64,000 nt of DNA from Cryptomeria japonica (taxonomy: Eukaryota > Streptophyta > Pinopsida > Cupressales > Cupressaceae), in NCBI RefSeq assembly GCF_030272615.1, contig NC_081410.1:222445415-222509414 (forward strand), written 5' to 3'. The notes beneath the pieces were generated by a model. It had not been told where the DNA came from and did no database searches. It worked only from the letters and a program-made list of their open reading frames with translations. Positions 11,760-24,552 of the stretch are shown in pieces; within the stretch, counting starts at the first letter, position 1; each line of letters begins with the position of its first letter. The translations under genes and the position numbers were made by a program.

Positions 11760-14346
11760 CTAAAACTTCAGAGCAGTTTCACTGCCTCTGCTATCTTCAT
11801 CATCTCCATCTACAGACTGTAGAGGTTTTCTCAGTGACAGAGAACTGCCCATATTAGTCGCCTCTCCATTCTGGCCATTTTCTTCACCTTTCCAACTGGA
11901 ACTCTCTGATTTTCCATCTCCTACACTTTCCTCTCTGCCACCATCTGCAGAGGTCCCCCTAGCACCAGAAGACTGTCCTGTCAACTGTAAAGGCCCTTGA
12001 GGTGAGCTTAAAGACTGTGAAGGAGTGTGATGCTGTTCACAATAGGTAAGCTGTGAACGCTGTAGTTGAGAAGATTGATTTGCCTGGGAATAATATTCTT
12101 GGGGCATTGGCGATTGGCAATAGTGTGATTGGGAATGAGAAGTGGTAGTATTTGAAAGGGGACTGTAAAGTCCTGGAGCTTGATGGGCTGCTGCTGCTGC
12201 ATAATCAGGAGGCACCCAAATTCCTCCAAGAACCACCAACTGTGGGGCTTGAGAAGCAGACGTCTGAGGAGAAGGACTTGGCCTTCTAGTGTGCAAACGG
12301 TATTTCTGCATAGCAAACCAAATGTCAAATTAGACTGGATTCCCTCAAAGGCTAAATCTAAATGCTTCTCAAACCTACATGTGAGTGCAAAGTGCATACC
12401 TGTAAATGACTTTTGACTTCGTCATTGGTAAGCCCATCCACCTTCATCAGCTCTCTGATTTGCTTTGGTGTTGCTACTGTCCATAAAAAAAGGAATAGTT
12501 GCAGTGATTTCAAAGTTCAAAATCCACAATGCCATTATAACACTTCTAATGCAGAGAAAAATCATGCATATCCCATCTGGAAATAGAAGAACTCAATGAC
12601 CATTTGTACTCCGTAATCGGAAGTAAAAATCAGATCAGAAAGAAACACTAAAGCAAATTTAGATTTATGCGTAGGGCCTGAAGGAGAGAATTATTAGTCC
12701 TCTGTACAAGAGACTTCACTTCTGATTCTCAAGGCACATGGAAACCATTTCTAAGTCTCACTCTAGCACTCAAGCATAAAAGACATGACAAGTATGCACA
12801 GGGATTGAAATACACACTGATGCTAAACAACTAGGATCTTAATTTCAAGAGGAATTGTTGAAAACAACATCCTAGTCACCAAAGGAGAGCTTGTTCTTAA
12901 CCTTAAAATTTTCAAGCAATGCCTAACTATCAGCAGAGTATGACTGAATTAGGAAAAATTGTGTAGGGCTCTAAATCTGTGAACCTTGAAGTTTCTAAAG
13001 GTGTAATTAGAATTCAAACAAGTACAAAACCATCAAGCTAAATAAACGACAGATAAAAGCAGCTAAATTTCAATTTTTGAAGCCTAGGAATTCTCACCTT
13101 GTGAGCCACCTAGCTGTTGAAGAGCACTGACAAAGCGCCTATGCAGTTCTGGTGACCAGCACCTTCTAGCTTTTCTCTGAGATTGACCGCCAGATTGAGC
13201 TCCATTGGATGTAGTTGGAGCAGGAGAGCAACCACCCACATTAGGTTTTGCTGACCCTTCCTTGGAGATCACAGGCGTAGCGGTCTCTGTTGGTTCCTTG
13301 GATTTACTACTCCTGAATGTGGTGGTGGTGGCATTGTTCAACTTGGCCATTTCATTGCATCTAAGGGAGGAACCTACCTCCTGCTCTCCTGATGACAAGG
13401 CAAGGTCTGGTAGGGTTTTGCCTGCATCCGATCTTACAGAGACAGCTGGATTGCTTTGTCTCTCTCTTGAAAATGGGAGGAATGCTCCTCCAGTTCTTTG
13501 CTTAGAATCAGGAAATAGCTTAGAGTTTGATGCGAAAACTTGCTCTTGACCAGATCGGCCAGAATGAGAATCGTGCGGCTTCAATGGTTTTTCTTGTGGA
13601 GAGACCCTTTGCTGTCCACGAAACGAAAGAAATCAGTCTTGAATGTCTCAAGAAAATCAGAGAATACAAACAAAAGCCATAAACCTGCAACGTGATGGCT
13701 ACGGGATAATATTGGCTGAGCTTGTTGCTTACCTCTTCCTTGCATTCTTCAGATTCAGAATTCTGACTCCACAGCTGAGCAGAACTCATCCAGTTGGGTT
13801 TTTCACCATTGTCAAATTTTGTTCTCTTTGAATCATGATGGCTGTGATTCACCTCTGATTCCTCTCCAGACTCATCGCACGGTTTCTTGAGAGGTATGAA
13901 CTCCTCTAGCACTGGCCTGCTGTCACTAGAAGCAGGCATGTACTGCTGCTCCTCATAGGAGAAAACCATTTGATTTGTCGGTGTCGATGCCTGTACATGT
14001 ATTTGGCAATCTGCTAACTGTTCCTTGGAGGCAGCAATTGCTGAAATTTTACATGAGTTGGGAGTTAACATCAGGGAAGATTACGCTCTAAGCGAGACTC
14101 GTTAGATTCAAAAATACAGGGAGACAAAGAAAAATGCTTACCATCATTAAGAAGATGCATACAGAAAGGAAGTTCTCTTTTGAAAGCCTCAATTTTCTTT
14201 CTTTCCTCCTCTAGTCCCTTGAGATAATCATCGAGCTGTCTCACTCTTTCAAACTGATCGCTTACAAGGGAAATTGCCTTCAACGCGCTGGAGTATTTAC
14301 CAGGAGAAGGCCTGCAGTCCAGTGTCAGCTCTGCCGGTGATCCCAT
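11760..14346 (-). CDS. HHO: NIGT1/HRS1/HHO-type GARP transcriptional repressor
   Basis: Nuclear DNA-binding repressor of the NIGT1/HRS1/HHO family, which in other plants links nitrate and phosphate signalling. Five exons splice in frame with GT-AG borders: 14142-14346, 13733-14040, 13098-13611, 12400-12476 and 11760-12305, giving 549 residues. Residues 1-11 contain ELTLDC, an EAR-like LxL motif. Residues 31-81 hold the family's helical domain, including [30 protein letters not shown] (111-120), [12 protein letters not shown] (150-161) and [10 protein letters not shown] (213-222) are family blocks. The single-repeat GARP domain lies at about 318-377, from [12 protein letters not shown] to [12 protein letters not shown], and is split by two introns. 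The C-terminus carries SSLSLRKPL. The start was chosen at MGSPAEL because the family begins there; frame continues upstream to MFYQT, but a TTTTATCAG acceptor at 14365 suggests a 5' UTR intron. The protein is longer than most angiosperm homologues. Family certain, exact orthology not. Confidence 0.93.
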
Positions 14347-15660
14347 TGTTTTACACAGATCGGTCTGATAAAACACACAAATCTCAACTTATCAGAAGCA
14401 CATTGAGACGGAAAATCCCAAATTACATATCCTCCATTACAGCTAGTTATTGCAAATGGGTATCTCACAGAAAAATGGAGACATAGAGCCCACAACATCA
14501 AAACAAATCCCACCAATAGGTTTCCCAAAAGGCATTGCATAAAAGGAGAACCCACATCCAAATATAATTAATTAAGTTCAAAAGTATAATGTTGCCTTTC
14601 TGGAATTAATGAGGGTATTGACGAAGGGTTTGTCAAACCAAAGCACTGTGACAAAATTATGGCGAAATTGACAATGGACATACAAATCCAATTCCCACCA
14701 AAAAACAAATTTCAATTATTCCCTTCGATGAAATCTACAAGTCCTTGCATACTGAAAGCATTGATCAAATGTCCAGCCAATTGAGAAACAGAATTAAGCA
14801 TACCATGCAGAAAGACCACCTTCTTCCAGCCCTTATTACAAAGCACCCCGGCGGTAATTTCTAATATGGGCTTGAAGAAATCGCACAAGATAACCAATAT
14901 CTGTGAGTCCTTCCCTCCCCTGTTCAACAGATCACTCGCCAACTCTCTTACACTGCCTCCTCATCCATTAATGCATCCTATCCAGAGAGATATGATCCAA
15001 GAGCTTGCCAGAAATAAAGCTCTGACAGGAAAAGCAAAATTAAAGGGCTAAAGCAAAGCAGGGGTAGGTTGATGGAGGCAAAGGAAAGGGGAAAAGCAGA
15101 GAACATGTATACCAACTATTGCTAGCAAGCCAGGCAAATAAGAAAGCGCGAAGGGGCAAAACAAACCAAAGACAAAGCTTGGTAGATTCTGATGATGCAC
15201 AAGGTGAAGAAAAATCCAAAAGTTGATCAACGCAGAGGCAAAGCTAGGAAAAAAATATTAAGGCTAAGATTCCAGATCCTCAAAGTTTAATGCCTCTCTC
15301 TGTCTCAGGGACGAATTGGGTATCTGCAAAATAAAGAGTATATGACTGACCCAAAAGCAAAAGAGGCCCACAGATTCCTCAATGCAAATGCAGGAATCTT
15401 CTGGCTCAAGACGTGGGGGAAATTAAACCAGGAAAAGAAAATTAAGGGACCAAGAATATTCTAGCAGATGTGAGGAAGAAGCAAACGGCAGATGCTGCTA
15501 ACGATGATGATGATCATTCACATTATCATTATCATTATTATGGGCAAGATTAAAAAGAAAAAGAGCAGAGAAATTTTCTTGACAGAGATGGTAAGGAAGG
15601 TGAAGCGGTTGGAGGACAATGAATAATGAATAATGATGGTGGGCTTCAGGCGACTCTCCT
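14347..15660 (-). promoter_or_regulatory. 5' UTR and proximal promoter of the HHO gene
   Basis: Non-coding DNA upstream of the HHO start. A likely 5' UTR intron acceptor (TTTTATCAG, minus strand, AG at 14365-14366) lies 18 bases before the ATG. The region contains a palindromic GAATATTC at 15454-15461 and GAATC/GATTC at 15185, 15268, 15373 and 15394. The transcription start and the donor of the leader intron could not be fixed by eye. Confidence 0.5.
15454..15461. promoter_or_regulatory. candidate NIGT1/HRS1 binding site
   Basis: GAATATTC is a published recognition sequence of NIGT1/HRS1 proteins, together with GAATC. It lies about 1.1 kb upstream of the start codon of a gene for that protein family. 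Function here is inference. Confidence 0.45.
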
Positions 15661-16400
15661 CGTCTCTACAGGTGTTGAAGATGTTGAGTCATTTGAGGCG
15701 GCAGAATCTGCTGAAACATTCATGGTCGTGTCGTCGCATCCTAATCCTTTCCACCCAATAATTCTATTCTTAAATAAATCACCGAAATTCCTTTTTTTAA
15801 TTCAATTTCCCAAACACCCACTTCCACTTCCGCACCCGGACAAGAAACAAACCACCGGATTCTTTGCAGACTTATAATGGAATATAACGTGCCTATATCT
15901 TCATCATGGAACCCCCCTCTTTTTAACTCCCCTGCTACATTTGGCTTTGACTCCCCTACATTTGTCAGCCCCACCCAATTTCTTGGCTTGCTCAACAGTT
16001 ACCTGTGCTATATTTGTCAGAGATTTTCTAGTGGCGGCCCCATTTAAGGCACCCGAGGAATACTGAGTTTTTGTGGGGGGGAAGGAATCTACCGTTGCTT
16101 TCTGCTGTACCAAAGAATCTCTCTTTCAACTTTCTGCTCTTCCCCTCCAATAACGTGATTTCCATTTCATTCCCGCACAGGGAATTTGGATTAGTGATCT
16201 GATCATCATTAGTGCCCAATTAAACATTGCAAATTATCAGGTGTGAAAGCATCATCTTTATTCTCTCTCTACCGCCATATTAATTAAGATCCCCCTGCAC
16301 TGCATAAAGCCAAATGCCAACTTGCTAGATTCTATTTCTTGCGTCACAAGATTTGTGATTTGAGAGAAATTTAGGGGATCTTACTATTTAAATGCTAATC
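15661..16400. promoter_or_regulatory. distal upstream region of the HHO gene
   Basis: The base composition is less AT-rich than the flanks beyond 16.4 kb, with pyrimidine runs and further GAATC/GATTC copies at 15704, 15858, 16085, 16115 and 16328. The short open frames on both strands (15626-15877, 15904-16113) overlap and lack motifs, so I do not call a gene. Confidence 0.35.
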
Positions 16401-16899
16401 ATGCCTGCATTTATTTAATATTTATTAAAATTGAATCACCTCCATAATTTCGTGTTCACATTTTTTTAATGTCACTTAGGATGGAATTTGGCAGATAATT
16501 AATAATAATAATAATTAGTTGATACCCAATGTTATAATGGGTTTATGTGGTAAAAGTATACTGAAAAATAGGAGGGTTATAATTGTTGATTCATCTATGG
16601 CAAAAGAATGATATAAAATGAAGGAATAGGGAAGATTATTTGGTTCATATGTAGTAAAAGTATAATGAAAAATAGGAAATAAGGAGTGTTATAATTGTTT
16701 CATTACTGAAAAAATGAAAATAATATAATGAAAAATAAGAAATAAGGAGGATTGATAAAAAGCATGATGAAAAATAAGGAATGTGTTATAATTGATTCAT
16801 GGGTGATAAAAGTATAATGAAGAATAAGGAATGTGGAGATTAAAAATTAAAAGAATAAATTATATATAAGAAAAAATAAATTACATAAATAAATATATA
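16400..16899. other. AT-rich spacer with degenerate short repeats
   Basis: Loose repeats of phrases such as 'aaaagtataatgaaaaata(a/g)gaa' and 'gttataattg' occur between about 16530 and 16830. It could be the far end of the neighbouring LTR. No gene seen. Confidence 0.4.
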
Positions 16900-17849
16900 A
16901 CTTAGTTAAATATCTATAGATAATCAATTTAGTTAAATGAATTGGGACTTGAAATAGTAAATGTGAAATTAAATTGCAATATTCAATTAGATTTTGAAGA
17001 TGGCAAAGTGATGCTAAAGACGCAATGAATCAATTCACAATTATATTAAATTTTTAGGGCTTTCTCAAATGAATGTGTGACTAAACACTACTTTGGTTCG
17101 CTTATGTGTCTGTCAACCTAATCTTCATAAGCTCAACCTAAACCTAATATGCAAATCTAAACTATAAATTACAAAACTAGTTTGCTATAAGATTAACTAT
17201 CGAAATGTGTTTACCTTGACCTTCTAATGTATAAATTTGAGTGAGGCCTAATTGGTTTTAGGAACACCTTTGGATTTGTTTAATAGAGAGGGTCATAGTC
17301 TCCTCAATTAGACCCTTAGTGAATTATCTTTCTGGCTCTAAGCAAAAAATTTGAAGATAGTAAGTGTGCAATGGTGACTTAGATTATTTCACAATTAGAC
17401 AACATAATTGAGTCTCTTTCAAATTATTTAACCAAGATGAACTTTTCGCATTCTAGCGTGTTGCTAAATGAGTGAATGAAGGTATTTTACATGCAACAAT
17501 CAAGCACATAAATCAACAAAATTATTTATTAAGTCAACTCACAATGATTAATAGGAGAGAGTTGGTAGGATTCAATTTGAATTTAAATTTTAGAATGTCG
17601 AGATTTAGATCTATAGCCATAGAAATGACCTAGGTCAAATTTGTACTCATGAATCTAATTTAATGTGATAAAGAGTGAAACTATGGATCAAAACCAATTT
17701 CTAGGGATGGGTATTGATAGTACAGCAACATGGTGATGTTATGAATCAAACTCACACAAGAATGTGCCACTTGTAGACATTAAGGACACTCTACTCTAAG
17801 TATACCCAAAACAAAAAGGAAAAGGGAGCATGTAGTTCCAACCATTACA
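16900..17849 (-). repeat. gypsy-like LTR, copy A
   Basis: On the minus strand a polypurine tract (rc of 17850-17866, AAAGTGGGGGAAAAA) is followed by TGTAATGGTTGGAAC, a plausible LTR start at 17849. Phrases such as TTTAGGAACACC, a gagagttggtaggattcaat block and GGATCAAAACCAATTTCTAG recur in the same order near 28.0-28.4 kb and 29.0-29.47 kb. Similarity is well below full identity, so the copies are old. The far end is not defined. Confidence 0.5.
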
Positions 17850-19260
17850 TTTTTCCCCCACTTTAGTGTGCATGTGAACTACTAAGTAGATGTATTTCAA
17901 AATAAAATTAGTAGACAACATGAAAATTAAATATTATGTAAGCACTAAAAAGAATATGGATTTATGAAAAGTGTAGATCATTCTTGAATTCTCCCAAAAT
18001 GTGACTCCATTGGAAACATACAAAATAAGGAGAAATATGAAAATAAACATGCAATAAGTAGCATTTATTGCAAATTTAAAATATGTTAAATCTATGATTT
18101 TCTTTAAACCAAAGTATCATCAAAAGAATTAAAATAAAAGGAAGGGTCATGAGATTAAACTTGATAAAAAAAAGTGGTAAAGCTTCAACTAAGTGGAAAT
18201 TTAAAAGGACTTCAACTAGTTATACTAGATAAATAAAGCTCATCAACACATGGGAATGACTAGGCTTATCACTACAAATCATAATTCGCAAAAGAAATGT
18301 TAGTAAGATATATACCTCCTTCCAATTAGTTATATACAAAGGATTAAAGGAATTGGAGGAGAGAAGAGAAAGATATAATTATGGTAAAAGATAAGATCGT
18401 GTGATATATAAGGACTTAGGTAACATATAATTATGAAGACGCATAGAATAAGGGAAAGGAAAGATGCCCCCAATAAAGAAAATGGTATGATAACGATAGC
18501 CATAGCCACTAGATAAGAATCATGTAAGTACAAACAAGATGTAAAGTTGGACATGATAAGGATCAAAATATGTAAGTATGATAAAAATATGGATATTAAA
18601 TCAATAGATATAGACATGCGATAAGCATCATATGTAAGACATGTGATCAAGATAAGCATAAACATGATACAATATAAGTAACACAACTTGTAAACATGAA
18701 AAATATAGAGCATGCTAAATAGTTATAAGTAAATTATAAACATTATAGTCATAGCATAAGAGTTAAACATCATAACCATTAAACATAAGGAATCAAGATT
18801 TGTGTAGCATATGAACATAACAAGGAACATGTCACATAAGTGGTGAACATGAAACATGGGAGGATATAGAAGTCAATAAGGCATGTTGAAAAAATATGTA
18901 AATTAACAATGAATGTAGATAAGCATAGGAGCTATATAAATAACATACAAATGAATAATGTATAAAAATCATAAGCATGCAACATGGATAATATAGGAAG
19001 CAAATGACATAAGCTTATAACAAAGGAACTTTAAGAAAAATGCATAATAATTATATGGAAGATTCTTCCAAGTGGAGAATTTCAATAATACAACATTAGA
19101 TAGAAGGTGAAATGAGAATGGAATAAATCCTACAAAAATGGCATAAATAAAAAAGATCAAAGTGTAAAAGTATGGGAAAGTTAATATAAGTAATAAACAA
19201 TAAATTCAACTATAATAATTCTAGAAGGTCGTAAACACCAATATTAAATAAATTATCATC
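17850..19260. other. AT-rich DNA, probably inside a decayed gypsy element
   Basis: After the polypurine tract the sequence is AT-rich with many 'acataa' and 'ataagcat' phrases. The 127-residue minus-strand open frame at 18330-18713 reads as a low-complexity hydrophobic string and is not accepted as a gene. Confidence 0.4.
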
Positions 19261-20700
19261 TAAGAGATCATCTTTTTTCTAATATGTAATATCAAGTTAT
19301 TCCTTCTCAATTTGCATGACTTTCTTCTTCACTTTATGAATTTCCTCCTGATAAGAATTGTTACTTCTATGAAAAAATTATCAATAGATTTAAACATGAT
19401 TCCCTTCTTTCTTATTTTTCTTGTTACTTTTCAAGTGGTTCTATAGATAATATTTATATTTGTTGAACCATAATAGATTTTATTAGTACCCATGAAGAGT
19501 AGTTGCCTAACATGACATGTGAGTTTTTTTAAACTTATTGTCCTTATCCTTCTTAGGTGCAATAGGAGGTGATTATTGTGTATCATAGTTTTATCCTTTT
19601 ATTTTTTTGTACCTATAATTAATTTTGATACATATTGTCAAGAGAATCTTCACTTGTATATGGAGGGGTGTGTGCAAATAATCAAAGTAAATAACTCATT
19701 TCCAAAATAGGTTCATACGGATCTCTTGAAACCTTTTGCAGCTCATCCCTCATGAACATACTTAATATGTTTGTACACAATAAAAGGAATAGCCCTCAAG
19801 TGCTTAAGTCATGATCTACCAAGTAGAATAGAAAATATATCCAAATAAGAAATAACATGAAAACAAACTTATGCCTCTTTAGCACCTAGCTTAATAGGAA
19901 AATGGTACAATATAAATTCTTAATGTATATGTACCATTTGTCATTTTTAAATATACCCTTGAATATGCATAAGGTTTTAGTTGCATGTGAGTAGCATCCA
20001 TGAATTATTCAATACATATATTAAAATTGATTTGTAGAATAAATGAGAATACCACCAATAAGTTTTTTTCTATAGCACCATTCATGTATAATGTGCCATA
20101 ATTATTATTTTATAGGATCTCCCATTTAGAACATGTAATCATCGGTATTTTTGGCAAGGAGGATAATGCATCTCCAAAATGTATCAATCCTACTAAATCA
20201 TCTAAATGTAATTTTTCTTTAGAAAAATGTGATAATCATCGATAGAATTTTTATCAACATATATATGTACCATAGTAAAAGAACATGTTCATGACAAGTG
20301 TTGACATCATCAACATGAGTAGGAAATGGATTAATATAAATATTTATTTTTTATTAGGGGAGCCCCACAATTGATATTGTCTATACATGAAATATTGTGA
20401 TGTGTATTACAAACCCATGTACTCTTGAGTATGAAGTCCATGAACTCTATGAAAGATATAAAATGTATTATCGTTATAGTTTTTTAGATAGTCCCTCATT
20501 TGTATTTAATGGATGGATAGATGGACGATTGATCAAATCAGAGTTATGTAAAATTTGAAGCATATAATTAAAGGGTTCTTATAACTTCGTAAACTATATA
20601 AAAGTACAAGGCTTAAAAGAAGGCAGAATGGAAGTATTATCCATATGATGAACATTGTCCTAAACTTTTGTTTGAAAACATGACATTCTGAAAAAGTGTT
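19260..20700 (-). pseudogene. decayed Ty3/gypsy gag-pol fragment with protease remnant
   Basis: Minus-strand translation near 19675-19860 gives a protease-end pattern: DIFSILLGRS, then LKHLRAIPFIVYK and HIKYVHEG, with a stop at the W expected after LGRS. This is the conserved block that follows the catalytic aspartate in plant Ty3/gypsy proteases. Flanking translation is full of stops, and no reverse transcriptase motif was found nearby. The orientation agrees with the minus-strand LTR copy A. Confidence 0.5.
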
Positions 20701-22650
20701 AGACTTTTAAGATATGCAAGGGCAACAAAATGTACAAGAACCATGAGAAGATAAATCATACTTGAGCACATTGGATTCTCACAATTCTGATCCAATATTC
20801 TTTATAGAAGCACGTATGTCCATAAAAGTTAGAATAAATATTGAAGTATATAATGTTTGTAAGTGATGGAAATAATCCCTTAATGAAAATGATTTATAAT
20901 TCTTTATTATAGAGTTGGTGTTGTAACTTAGAGCATAAAAACTAAAATCTAATATCATATTCATTAGATACTTAGACACGCTTGCAAATAAATAAATAAT
21001 AGTATTCTTCAAGCTTATGTTAATTAAAAAATCTTTGATTAATTTTGAAAAAGAATGAATAGATTCATGGGCAAAGAGAAAACCCATTCAATAACATAGT
21101 GTTTCTAAAAGTGCATGAAAATAAGTTACCCAAAACTTTGTTTTCATGCACATAATCCAAACATGAATTAGTGAAATATCTAAAGCATTTCTTAGAGTCA
21201 CTTTTATCATTATATATTTACAATAGAGATGCCACAAAGCCACTAAGTAAATGATGAATTATAATGTTCAATTGCTATATTATGTGCTTCCACCTATTTA
21301 TCTTTATTTTGGCCATCAAATTTACACTCAAACCTATCAATTTTTTGGATACTTGTTCATACAACATAGAGTAAGAATGATAGTAGTAGGGATGGTAAAC
21401 ACAAAATGTTGGATATAGATGGATGGCTGGGAAATAATGATACAATAAGAAAAGTGAAGTATGATATGACATAAGACCTATGGAAGTAGAAATTAAAAAA
21501 ATGAATGGAATGGGGTGACTATAATGGAGGTAGTAGAGAAGTGATAAGAGTGGGAAGAAGCGGGTGGCACTAGTAATAGAGATAGGAATGGTAGAGGTAA
21601 CACTTCAACCATGTCAAACCCCAATCTTGGATTTCAAGCATGTATGTATTTCTTTTTTATATTAATATATTGTAGTGATCTCCAAGGCCACAATTTAGTG
21701 ACAAAAAGAGAAACTACCTCTTTTATTGGCTTGGTAAAAAATATTATATTTCACAAATAATTTATTTTCAAATTTTAGCTTTAACACCAAGTTTCTCAAG
21801 TTTATTTTAAATTTGTTTATCGATATATTTCAAAATAATGTAGGGATTCATCTCAACACTTTACGATCATTATTATATAATGAGATATAATAATATTATA
21901 ATAAATATTAAACTATTCATACTCGATGAACCGAATAATTTTTTTAAGGATTTAACTAGAGATAACTCAAAATCAAGAATTTTTTTATGTTTTTAGAATA
22001 CTAAAACTATCTCTATAAGAATATGTGGAGTAGTTCGTTCAAGCTATAGTCACAATATAAGAGGAATTAATTAGTTTCAATAAAAATAGCATGTTCTTGT
22101 GCATGACAATCTTCAATATACTTTATATCCCAAGTTGGACACCCTCTATGTATCCCTTCTCTAATTCTCAACTCCTACTTATCTAGTATCTTCCTACGTG
22201 ACCTAAGTTCCTCTTCTTCTTCTTTTTTTCTTTCTAAGCCTCTAATAAATAGTTTGTCCATTTTTTTAAGGAATGATTTTTGAGCCAGAAAGATTTAATT
22301 TGATTAATTATTTTACCTTTTTTTTTTTTTTTTTTCTGGGGAGGGGGGGGGGAATTACACATTCTTTCATTTTCTCATGATAATCAATTATTTTTCAAAC
22401 CTTGTGCAAAGGTAATCACATAGAAATTATTTTTACCCCTTTTTAACTTAGGGGATATCACTTATAACATGTTTGTTCTCCTTTTTCAATCAAATAGTTG
22501 AGTAACAATAAGTTTTATCCCCCTTTTAATTTTAGAGGGATCGTTTACTATTACCTAAATTTTACTACAGTCAAATTTGGTGGCCTATGTCGATGCCTTA
22601 TACATTGCAGATAAAAGGTACACAAAAAAAAATCAATTTTCATATACAAG
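20700..22650. other. AT-rich intergenic or decayed element DNA
   Basis: No motif-bearing open frame. The minus-strand frame 20779-21087 is AT-driven. A T-run/G-run low-complexity tract ends the segment at 22318-22352. Confidence 0.45.
22318..22352. repeat. poly-T / poly-G low-complexity tract
   Basis: About 18 T residues, then CTGGGGA and a run of 10 G residues interrupted once. It is prone to sequencing or assembly error. Confidence 0.9.
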
Positions 22651-22721
22651 TTTCACATTAATGTGCAATTGTTTAAACCAAATGAGATATACAAAAATAG
22701 AACATTTACATGAAATACATA

Positions 22722-22827
22722 TTTATTTACAAAGATAAACTGTTCATGAACCACACAAGTTGTGGGAATAGCCAAGAGATGATCCACATGATCATAACAT
22801 AGTAAACATATAAAGAACAAAAGAAGG

Positions 22828-22859
<32 letters not shown>

Positions 22860-22954
22860 CACATCATTGCCTGGATAGGTTGATGAGTTCTCTTTGGAGT
22901 CTTCTGATCAATTCCATTGGTCCAAGTACTCCGTTGTCCACTCCAAGAGATGAC
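22722..22954 (-). CDS. possible terminal exon and 3' UTR of an unknown gene
   Basis: On the minus strand a strong acceptor (CTCTCTGTTTTTCAG, AG at 22955-22956) with an upstream CTAAC branch-like site precedes an open exon (22864-22954). It encodes 29 residues including VDNGVLGPMELIRRLQRELI, then TGA. About 140 bases further an AATAAA lies at 22722-22727 (minus strand), with a CT microsatellite in the intervening 3' UTR. Exon length, splice site and poly(A) signal fit a real last exon. I do not recognise the protein, and no upstream exon was found; it may be a gene remnant or chance. Confidence 0.3.
22831..22858. repeat. (GA)14 microsatellite
   Basis: Fourteen uninterrupted GA units. They would lie in the 3' UTR if the neighbouring terminal exon is real. 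Confidence 0.97.
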
Positions 22955-22959
22955 CTGAA

Positions 22960-23634
22960 AAACAGAGAGAAGGAAAATTTGTTAGAGCTCTCGGTTACCT
23001 ATCTCACTCCTACATACATAATGCTATTCTCGATGTGCTTACAGTGCTACATCAGACTCAAAGCAAGAAGAAAAATCAATGCAGATAAAGTGCCATGAGA
23101 TAACAGAAAAGTATCATGTTTTATTTAACTTGTTTGTTTCATGTGCAGGAACAAGTTTTCATTTCATAACTATCAAGTATGTGGGTTAAAATGGGCTCAC
23201 ATAAGGGTTGAGCTCAACATACCAGTCATCACTCATGGGGTGACTCTAATCATCTTGTTAAATAAAGAATATAATACTATCCACGGTCCCATGTATTGTC
23301 ACTCAATGAGAGTATAAATTGCCATCCAATGACATCACACACAACAATGAATAAGACTACATTCGATATCCAACGAGTGACAAGAGACATCACAAAAGTG
23401 TGAAAGAGAAGTAAAGTAACAATGGATAAAGAACATAGTCGTAACACTGTACTAATAGATGACAATCATATCATAGCAGAGACAGACACTGTTAGACTAA
23501 GGAACAATCATGACAACCCCTTGATCAAACCAAATAGTAGTGACACTAATTGTAAAATTCATCATGAACTATAGTTTCAATTTCAGAGTAGCTCAAAGGA
23601 ATAACAGTGAAAACATAGCTTGCTACTGTCAAAT
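22960..23634. other. spacer with no recognised gene
   Basis: It would be intron sequence if the 22864-22954 exon is real. No exon with convincing borders was found on either strand. Confidence 0.4.
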
Positions 23635-24528
23635 ATATCAGTCAAGGCAATAAGACAGCACCCTCAGGACATAAATTATAGTTATGGAAAATGCCATGAT
23701 AACAGTCTCAAGTACATATGTTGCATCTTCAACAGTAAATACAAATTACAGTCTTAAGAAAAAAATAATGATAGTGATATTATGAATTGAATAAAGAAAG
23801 TAAAGTCCTTATAGCTTCCAAATATCCATTTTCATATGCCACATAGTTGTGAAGATGCAAGGCATTCACAGTTGAAGGACAATCCTCATCATCATGAAAA
23901 GAATGCAACAAAATTTTCAGATATGAGATATGAGCCAATGATATATGAGAAAATAACCATAGAGCCTTAATGGTTAGGATTGAACCAAAAACAATAGATA
24001 GAGCAAGCATGCAGATCTGTCATAGCAATCTGTAATAGTCATTTGAGCAACTTCCTATAAAGTTTTGATACAGTCATCCACAAAGTTAGACCAACCCCAA
24101 GATATAGTGAGGTTATTAGATCAATAAGAAAGAGAGATGACTGGCAATAATGATAGTAAAGAAAAAATGACAGTTCATTATTGAATATAGTGAATAAGGA
24201 TATAAGATCTGTTAAAGTGATACATAGATAGAATAGATACTCATAAAGGTTCAAAGGTCACAGTGCACCCCCAAAGACAAGGTACAATTCATTCACAGAA
24301 AAATTACAGTTAGATTGCTCTCGGGAAAGAAAAACAGTTCCCTAACCAAACAATAACAGTTACAACATTATAAGAAGCAGTGTTCTAGACAAGATAATTT
24401 GCAGTCAAAGAAAGGAAGGCAATGCTTGAGGATCTCCACTAGGATTATCAGCAATGAAAATATATTCTTCAAACACAATAACAAAAGCATGTCTAACAGT
24501 GTTTTGAAGGTCAATCAATAAAAAGACA
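23635..24528 (-). repeat. inverted repeat 1, left arm (894 bp)
   Basis: This block is the reverse complement of 25186-26079, with the same length. Over a 245-base sample I count four mismatches, so about 98% identity. It contains a 76-codon open frame (23780-24010, minus) kept with three residue changes in the other arm. I do not recognise that reading frame. Confidence 0.9.
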
Positions 24529-24552
24529 ATTCATTATTGAATGTAGTGAATA

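Noticed and set aside
15626-16219. Possible divergent gene upstream of HHO
   Set aside because: Frames on both strands are under 90 codons, overlap and show no domain or splice pattern.
18330-18713. 127-codon minus-strand frame
   Set aside because: AT-driven hydrophobic translation, no motif, inside decayed element DNA.
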